The notes below the pieces were generated by a model. The model worked only from the letters and a program-made list of their open reading frames with translations, was not told where the DNA came from and did not search any database. Below, in pieces: positions 59,450 to 64,000 of a DNA stretch of 64,000 bases (position 1 is its first letter; every line of letters begins with the position of its first letter). This stretch comes from Sagittula stellata E-37. GTDB lineage: Bacteria; Pseudomonadota; Alphaproteobacteria; Rhodobacterales; Rhodobacteraceae. The position numbers and the translations under genes were made by a program. The stretch covers positions 124,001 to 188,000 of the forward strand of contig NZ_CP155729.1 in assembly GCF_039724765.1 (NCBI RefSeq), in the 5' to 3' direction.

Positions 59450-60418
59450 ATGAACCGAGGCCGATCGGCAAGACGACCGACACAGATCCCCTTCAAGGGC
59501 CTTCTCGACGTCGGTGTCCGCGTCTGGCGCGTTCAGAACGACGACAACCTCGGCCTTCTTGCGGCAGGCATCGCCTTCTATGCGCTTCTGTCGCTTTTTC
59601 CCGGCATCACCGCAGCGGTCGCTCTGGCCGGATTGTTCACCGACCCCAGCTTCATGGTAGAGACCTCGGATGCCCTGGCGGACGTGGTGCCCACTGCCGC
59701 CGAAGAGATCATGCTCGGCCAGTTGCGCGAAGTGGTCACGACCAGCAGCAGCAGCCTCGGGTGGGCCGTGCTCCTGTCCATCGGGCTTGCGCTCTTCTCG
59801 GCGTCGCGCGCGACACAGAACTTCATCATCGGCCTGAACGTCATCTACGGCGAAAAGGAACGTCGCGGATTCATCAAGCTGCGCCTGCTGAACATCGCGC
59901 TTACACTGGGGCTGATCATCGGGCTGGTGATCGCCATTGCCATCGTCGCGGCCATGCCAGCCGCAGCCTCCTTCATATCCAACCGGACCTGGGTCACAGA
60001 CCTTGTGCTTTATCTCCGCTGGCCCGTCCTGTTCATCGTCGGCGCCTTCGGGATCGCTTTCGTGTTCCGCGTCGGTCCGTCCCGCCGCTATGCCCGCTGG
60101 CGCTGGTTGACGCCCGGCGCCCTTCTGGCCTGCGCGCTTTGGGTGATCGGCAGCATCGGGTTCAGCCGCTACGTCGCCTCTTTCGGCACGTACAACGAAA
60201 CCTTCGGCGCGCTCGGCGGTGTCATCGTGCTTCTGACGTGGCTCTGGCTTACGGCTTACATCGTGCTCCTCGGTGCCGCGGTCGATGCAGAGCTGGAAGC
60301 GCAGACGCGCCACGACACAACGGTCGGGCCCGATCGCCCCATGGGCCAACGCGGCGCGGTCAAGGCGGACACTATCGGCCCGGCGCGTGGAGAGCCGAAA
60401 CGCCTCACCGTTCGCTGA
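59450..60418 (+). CDS. YihY/BrkB-family membrane protein
   Basis: A 322-aa inner-membrane protein with six hydrophobic helices. The family's N-terminal block is NDDNLGLLAAGIAFYALLSLFPGITAAVALAGLF (residues 26-60), and the second is GALGGVIVLLTWLWLTAYIVLLGAAVDAELE near 255-285. A basic start (MNRGRSARRPTQIPFKG) precedes it, and a soluble tail of ~35 residues ends the protein. The family is often linked to envelope stress. It follows the PLD-like gene by 76 bp. Confidence 0.92.
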   Translation: MNRGRSARRPTQIPFKGLLDVGVRVWRVQNDDNLGLLAAGIAFYALLSLFPGITAAVALAGLFTDPSFMVETSDALADVVPTAAEEIMLGQLREVVTTSSSSLGWAVLLSIGLALFSASRATQNFIIGLNVIYGEKERRGFIKLRLLNIALTLGLIIGLVIAIAIVAAMPAAASFISNRTWVTDLVLYLRWPVLFIVGAFGIAFVFRVGPSRRYARWRWLTPGALLACALWVIGSIGFSRYVASFGTYNETFGALGGVIVLLTWLWLTAYIVLLGAAVDAELEAQTRHDTTVGPDRPMGQRGAVKADTIGPARGEPKRLTVR

Positions 60419-60487
60419 CCCCTTCCCTCGGCGCACGAGGGCCACGTTTGCAAGGTGGCGAAAAACTTCCGACGCATTGACTTTGTG

Positions 60488-60513
60488 GGAACCATTGTAG
60501 CCGCGGGCGAGTT
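60488..60513 (+). promoter_or_regulatory. EcfG-like promoter for the 80-aa gene and csbD
   Basis: GGAAC (60488-60492), 17 bases, AGTT (60510-60513), about 54 bp before the 80-aa gene. Spacing is one longer and the -10 has three of four matches, so this is a weaker call than the phyR promoter. Confidence 0.5.
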
Positions 60514-60566
60514 CTCTCCTCAGAACACGGGAAGGAGCATCTTCCTGATCTATAAGGAGAAAAGTC

Positions 60567-60809
60567 ATGCGTACCGGAGCAATTCTTGCCGCAGTCGTTG
60601 CTGTCATCGCAATCGCCTTCGGCATCTACATGATCGACATCGACCAGACCCAGGAAGCCCAGCTACCTGAAGTGAACGTTGAAGGCGGCCAGATGCCCGA
60701 ATTCGACGCCGAGGTCGGCGACGTCGCTGTCACCGAAGAAGAAGTGACCGTCACCGTTCCGAAGGTCGAGGTGACCCCGCCGGAAGAAGAAGTCGCCAAG
60801 AACGACTAA
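60567..60809 (+). CDS. Membrane-anchored acidic protein, 80 aa
   Basis: A short N-terminal transmembrane helix (MRTGAILAAVVAVIAIAFGIYMI) is followed by an exported acidic tail rich in Glu and Val with near-repeated VxVPxVEVT patterns (EVTVTVPKVEVTPPEEEV). It is probably anchored in the inner membrane with the tail in the periplasm. A TAAGGAG site lies 8 bases before the ATG. A stress promoter lies upstream, and csbD follows 45 bp downstream. I recognise no enzymatic family. Confidence 0.8.
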   Translation: MRTGAILAAVVAVIAIAFGIYMIDIDQTQEAQLPEVNVEGGQMPEFDAEVGDVAVTEEEVTVTVPKVEVTPPEEEVAKND

Positions 60810-60854
60810 CTCAGGTGTCTTCACCCAAATTGTTTTAACGATCAGGAGGCGAAC

Positions 60855-61049
60855 ATGGATCGCGATCGTATCGAAGGTAAATGGACTGAAATCAAAGGCA
60901 TGATGCGCGAGAAGTACGGCGAGATCACCGACGATGAGCTTGAGCAGGCACGCGGTGACCGCGAACAGCTCGAAGGTCAGCTTCAGCAGAAGTACGGCAA
61001 GTCGAAGGACGACGCCCGCCGTATCGTCGACGACATGCTCGCCGACTGA
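60855..61049 (+). CDS. CsbD-family stress protein
   Basis: A 64-aa hydrophilic helical protein with the CsbD pattern DRIEGKWTEIKGMMREKYGEITDDELEQARGDREQLEGQLQQKYGKSKDDARR. Members are strongly induced by general stress in many bacteria, and their function is not defined. CAGGAGG lies before the ATG. It ends the stress unit that begins at 60488 and is followed by a hairpin terminator. Confidence 0.93.
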   Translation: MDRDRIEGKWTEIKGMMREKYGEITDDELEQARGDREQLEGQLQQKYGKSKDDARRIVDDMLAD

Positions 61050-61100
61050 TCGTCCTGTAATCGGGCGCCGGGCTTACTTACCTCGGGCACGGCATCCTAC

Positions 61101-61135
61101 AAAGCCGCCGGACGCATCGTCGTCTGGCGGCTTTT
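61101..61135 (+). terminator. Terminator downstream of csbD
   Basis: AAAGCCGCCGGACG (61101-61114) pairs with CGTCTGGCGGCTTT (61121-61134) with a single G-T pair and a 6-base loop, and TTTT closes the right arm. Strong intrinsic terminator. Confidence 0.85.
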
Positions 61136-61430
61136 CTGTCTCCACCATCCCGCGCGGCTCTCGCCGGCACCTGCGACAAACCCGGTGCCCAAAGGTCAAG
61201 CGCACCTGACGTCGCGCATTACCCTAACCGACGACGTCGGAGAAGTTGGCACCGCTCAAACGTCATGGAGAGGGAGGCATCTTCAACTGCTGGCGCAAGG
61301 CGTTCGCCCACACACTCCACGCGTGCGCGCTATGGAAACCGGGACCCTGCTGAAGAAGGAGGTCTTGGCAGAACAGGAAGGATAGCGCCCCGAAAGGGCG
61401 CTGCCTGAAACTATCCGAATTCCTGATAAA
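61136..61430. other. Intergenic region between csbD and tRNA-Pro
   Basis: No gene is seen. A 66-codon open frame here has no domain, and codon use unlike coding regions around it. A small hairpin AGCGCCC/GGGCGCT lies at 61384-61402, downstream of the tRNA on its strand. Confidence 0.5.
61384..61402 (-). terminator. Hairpin downstream of tRNA-Pro
   Basis: AGCGCCC and GGGCGCT form a 7-bp stem with a 5-base loop, 29 bases past the CCA end of the tRNA on the minus strand. There is no T-run, so termination is a guess. Confidence 0.4.
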
Positions 61431-61507
61431 TGGTCGGAGCGAGAGGATTCGAACCTCCGGCCCCTGCCTCCCGAAGACAGTGCTCTACCAGGCTGAGCTA
61501 CGCTCCG
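61431..61507 (-). tRNA. tRNA-Pro (anticodon CGG)
   Basis: A 77-nt tRNA on the minus strand. Acceptor CGGAGCG pairs with CGCTCCG; a D-arm GCTC-AGCCTGGTA-GAGC, anticodon arm CTGTC-TTCGGGA-GGCAG with anticodon CGG, and the T-arm GGTTCGAATCC are all complete. The 3' CCA is encoded. It reads the codon CCG. No integrase or duplicated tRNA end is nearby, so it is not an evident integration site. Confidence 0.96.
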
Positions 61508-61580
61508 ACCGTGGAGCGCGGGATATATCGCCCGCGCGCCTTTGGCAAGAGACCATTTGCGGTCTTTTGCACGACCCTCG

Positions 61581-62549
61581 TCACTCGCCCGGGATTACCG
61601 TGTCTGTCCGTTTGCGCGCATTGCGCAGGAAGGGCGAGATGCGGAACGACGACCCGTACCCGCGGGCCTTCGTCCTCAGCACAGGTGTCTGAGAACCGCT
61701 CTTCGCGCTTTCCCTCAGCACGATATAGATGCCCGACGCGATGATGATGCCCGCACCGATGACCGTGTAGCGGTCCACCCCTTCGTCGAACAGGAGGTAG
61801 CCATAGGCCGTGGCCCACAGGATCTGCGAGTACTGCATCGGTGCGACGATGGTGGCCTCGCCGGCCTTGTAGGCGGCGATCAGGAAGAGGCCCGCGACGA
61901 ATCCCATGGCCGAGATCAACGCCGCCGCGCCCACGTCGAGAATCGGCATGGGTTTGTAGACGGCGATCATCAGCGCACCGACAACAATGTAATTCGCCGC
62001 CATTGGGTAGAGGAGCAGCACGACAGACCGTTCGTCATTGCCGATCTTGCGCACGATGATCGACGCCAGCGCGCCGAAGATCGCCGATCCCATGCCGGCC
62101 AGGTGGCCCATCGACATCGGTGTCGATCCGGGGCGCAGCACCACGAGGACGCCAAGAAGACCGACGCAAACCGCAAGCCCCCGCCGCCAGCCGACACTTT
62201 CCCCCAAGAGCGGAATGGAAAGCAGCGTGATCAGCAGTGGCGTGGCAAAGAGGATCGCGTAGGTCTGCGCCAGCGGCAGGACAGAGAAGGCGTAGAACGC
62301 GCACATCCCGTTCAGCATGGCGGCGGCGGTCCGGATCGCGGTCCACCACGGGTGGACCGGACGCAGCGTGCCGGGCAGCGGATCGCGCATCAGCATGAAG
62401 CTGACCAGCGGGAACGACATCAGCGTCGAAAAGAAGATCACCTGGAACGGCGAATAGCTTGCGCCGAGGTATTTGATGATCACATCGTGCGTCGCGAAAA
62501 TACCGAAAGCGGTCAGCGCAAAAAGCGCGCCTTTTGCATTGGGTGACAT
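61581..62549 (-). CDS. DMT-family transporter (EamA domains)
   Basis: A 322-aa inner-membrane transporter with about ten helices in two EamA repeats. The first includes ALFALTAFGIFATHDVIIKYLG and FYAFSVLPLAQTYAILFATPLLITLLSIPLLGE; the second includes GMGSAIFGALASIIVRK and TIVAPMQYSQILWATAYGYLLFDE. The start was set to the ATG at 62549. The C-terminus has a ~35-residue basic cytoplasmic tail. The substrate is probably a metabolite or amino acid; it cannot be specified. Confidence 0.92.
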   Translation of the reverse strand: MSPNAKGALFALTAFGIFATHDVIIKYLGASYSPFQVIFFSTLMSFPLVSFMLMRDPLPGTLRPVHPWWTAIRTAAAMLNGMCAFYAFSVLPLAQTYAILFATPLLITLLSIPLLGESVGWRRGLAVCVGLLGVLVVLRPGSTPMSMGHLAGMGSAIFGALASIIVRKIGNDERSVVLLLYPMAANYIVVGALMIAVYKPMPILDVGAAALISAMGFVAGLFLIAAYKAGEATIVAPMQYSQILWATAYGYLLFDEGVDRYTVIGAGIIIASGIYIVLRESAKSGSQTPVLRTKARGYGSSFRISPFLRNARKRTDTVIPGE

Positions 62550-62764
62550 GTCGGGAGGCCTGTGTTTGGTTTGGATCAACGCTAAGCGCAGCCTTTGCGC
62601 GGATGCAAGATCACCCGGCCCGCCAAAATCCATTAAATTCACTCTTTGCACGCAACTTCACCGATGCGCCCTTCGTTCGCACCCCGCAAGACGGTGTCCC
62701 TGACCCGCGAAACCCGCGTTTGCGGGCAGATCGACGCCAGCGGTGCCGGGAAAAATTGCGGGAG

Positions 62765-62796
62765 AAAAGAAAAAGGCGGCGCCGTTTGGCACCGCC
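62765..62796 (-). terminator. Terminator of leuB
   Basis: On the minus strand GGCGGTGCC (62796-62788) and GGCGCCGCC (62783-62775) form a 9-bp stem with one G-T pair and a 4-base loop, followed by TTTTTCTTTTC. It lies 26 bp after the leuB stop. This is a strong terminator. Confidence 0.85.
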
Positions 62797-62822
62797 CCGT
62801 TCGCTGGAAGCAAGACGTATGT

Positions 62823-63926
62823 TCAGAGGCTGGCGTCAAGCGCCGCCACGATGGCGTCGCCCATCTCGGAGGTGGAGACCGGCGCCTTGCCCTCTTCGCC
62901 AAGAAGGTCGGCGGTACGCAGGCCGTCGGCCAGAACCTTTTCCACGGCCTGCTCCAGACGGGTGGCCTCGTCGCCCTGGTCGAACGAGTAGCGCAGCGCC
63001 ATGGCGAAGCTGAGGATGCAGGCGATCGGATTGGCCTTGCCCTGACCGGCAATGTCGGGCGCAGAGCCGTGCACGGGCTCGTACAGCGCCTTCGGACGGC
63101 CGTTCGACATCGGCGCCCCGAGCGACGCGGAGGGCAGCATGCCCAGCGATCCCGTCAGCATCGCGGCAAGGTCGGACAGCAGGTCGCCGAACAGGTTGTC
63201 GGTGACGATCACGTCGAACTGCTTGGGCCAGCGGGTCAGCTGCATGGCGCCCGCATCGGCGTACATGTGCGACAGCTCGACCTCCGGATAATCCTTCGCC
63301 ACCTCGGTCACGACTTCGCGCCACAGGACGCCGGATTCCATGACGTTGGCCTTCTCCATCGAGCACAGCTTCTTGTCGCGGCGCATCGCCAGCTCGAAGG
63401 CCGAGCGTGCTACCCGGTCGATCTCGGACTCGGTGTAACGCTGGGTGTTGATGCCCACGCGCTCGTTGCCTTCCTCGATGATGCCGCGCGGCTCACCGAA
63501 ATAGATGCCTGAGGTCAGCTCGCGCACGATCATGATGTCGAGGCCGGCAACCACGTCGGTCTTCAGCGAAGAGAAATCCGCCAGCGCGTCAAAGCACTGG
63601 GCCGGGCGCAGGTTGGCGTACAGGTCCATCTCCTTGCGCAGGCGCAGAAGGCCGCGCTCGGGCTTCACCGAGAAGTCCAGAACGTCGTACTTCGGCCCAC
63701 CGACGGCGCCCAGCAGGACCGCGTCGACCTCTTGCGCCTTGGCCATGGTCTCATCGGCCAGCGGCGTGCCGTGCGCATCGTAGGCCGCACCGCCCACGAG
63801 GTCCTCGGACACGTCGAAAGCAAGGTCGCGCTTGGCACCGTACCAGTCGATGACCTTGCGCACTTCGGCCATGACTTCGGGGCCGATCCCGTCACCGGGC
63901 AGGATGAGAAGCGAGGGATTGCTCAT
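62823..63926 (-). CDS. leuB: 3-isopropylmalate dehydrogenase
   Basis: This oxidises and decarboxylates 3-isopropylmalate to 2-ketoisocaproate in leucine synthesis (NAD, Mg2+). It has 367 aa. [19 protein letters not shown] is at the N-terminus, [16 protein letters not shown] (substrate Arg residues) near 95, and [19 protein letters not shown] near 130-148. The metal and NAD region [14 protein letters not shown] is near 220, with [21 protein letters not shown] near 237 and [19 protein letters not shown] near 278. A good terminator follows. leuCD are not in the window. Confidence 0.97.
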   Translation of the reverse strand: MSNPSLLILPGDGIGPEVMAEVRKVIDWYGAKRDLAFDVSEDLVGGAAYDAHGTPLADETMAKAQEVDAVLLGAVGGPKYDVLDFSVKPERGLLRLRKEMDLYANLRPAQCFDALADFSSLKTDVVAGLDIMIVRELTSGIYFGEPRGIIEEGNERVGINTQRYTESEIDRVARSAFELAMRRDKKLCSMEKANVMESGVLWREVVTEVAKDYPEVELSHMYADAGAMQLTRWPKQFDVIVTDNLFGDLLSDLAAMLTGSLGMLPSASLGAPMSNGRPKALYEPVHGSAPDIAGQGKANPIACILSFAMALRYSFDQGDEATRLEQAVEKVLADGLRTADLLGEEGKAPVSTSEMGDAIVAALDASL

Positions 63927-64000
63927 GGAAGGCTGTCCTTTGTTCGTGATTGCGTTGTCGCCTATCGGCTGGGCGACGAAACGTCAAGAAACGCAGGGCT

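Noticed and set aside
61185..61385. Possible 66-codon gene between csbD and tRNA-Pro
   Set aside because: No ribosome binding site, no domain and no coupling; it follows a strong terminator.
61431..61507. tRNA-Pro as an integration site
   Set aside because: No integrase and no repeated 3' tRNA end were found within the sequence on either side.

Overview
The window looks like a chromosomal stretch of a marine-type alphaproteobacterium of the Rhodobacterales (Roseobacter group). The base composition is GC-rich. Lineage markers include a DUF6478-type gene, an Irr-type iron control element in front of mbfA, a GAAC-N7-GAAC alphaproteobacterial LexA box, a tandem glycine riboswitch in front of gcvT, and a complete PhyR-NepR-EcfG general stress response locus. 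There is no integrase, transposase, CRISPR array or rRNA operon. One tRNA gene, tRNA-Pro(CGG), is present. Assignments rest on reading the sequence and on remembered family motifs; no search was run. Starts were moved to internal ATG/GTG/TTG codons where ribosome binding sites or family length favoured it.

1-12 kb: two conserved hypothetical genes, ilvD with a downstream lipoprotein gene, the iron exporter mbfA with its Irr box, a 58-residue secreted peptide flanked by two copies of a TetR-like operator, then a tight plus-strand run (TetR regulator, S-formylglutathione hydrolase, YaiI-like protein, HAD phosphatase, alpha/beta hydrolase). An MFS transporter and zapE follow. 12-20 kb: two paralogous LysM proteins, a secreted rhodanese-like protein without its catalytic Cys, accD-folC, a CPBP protease overlapping a fatty acid desaturase, an AEC carrier and a NYN-domain protein. 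20.9-22.4 kb: three overlapping genes of unknown function, the first resembling the C-terminal part of a polymorphic toxin.

22.5-41 kb: GNAT, a potassium channel and TrkH; two zinc alcohol dehydrogenases (one the glutathione-dependent formaldehyde dehydrogenase that acts before the fghA product); an SOS-boxed imuB without imuA or dnaE2; an NsrR-like Rrf2 regulator; glycine riboswitch-gcvT-gcvH without gcvP; serB, asparaginase, an IalB-like protein, dgoK-dgoA and alkaline phosphatase. 41-50 kb: an ABC transporter operon ending in a 37-codon His-rich micro-ORF, a GntR regulator, a copper P-type ATPase, rlmN, and an amidoligase/class I glutamine amidotransferase pair.

50-61 kb is a general stress response island. 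phyR faces nepR-ecfG, with overlapping divergent EcfG-type promoters between them. Two HWE/HisKA_2-type histidine kinases flank the core, and the surrounding genes encode envelope and small stress proteins (AI-2E family, DUF3618-like, holin-X-like, DUF883, DUF1328, phospholipase D-like, YihY, CsbD), several behind EcfG-like promoters. The window closes with tRNA-Pro, a DMT transporter and leuB. A short GTAGGGCGGGG... palindromic repeat occurs four times between genes.
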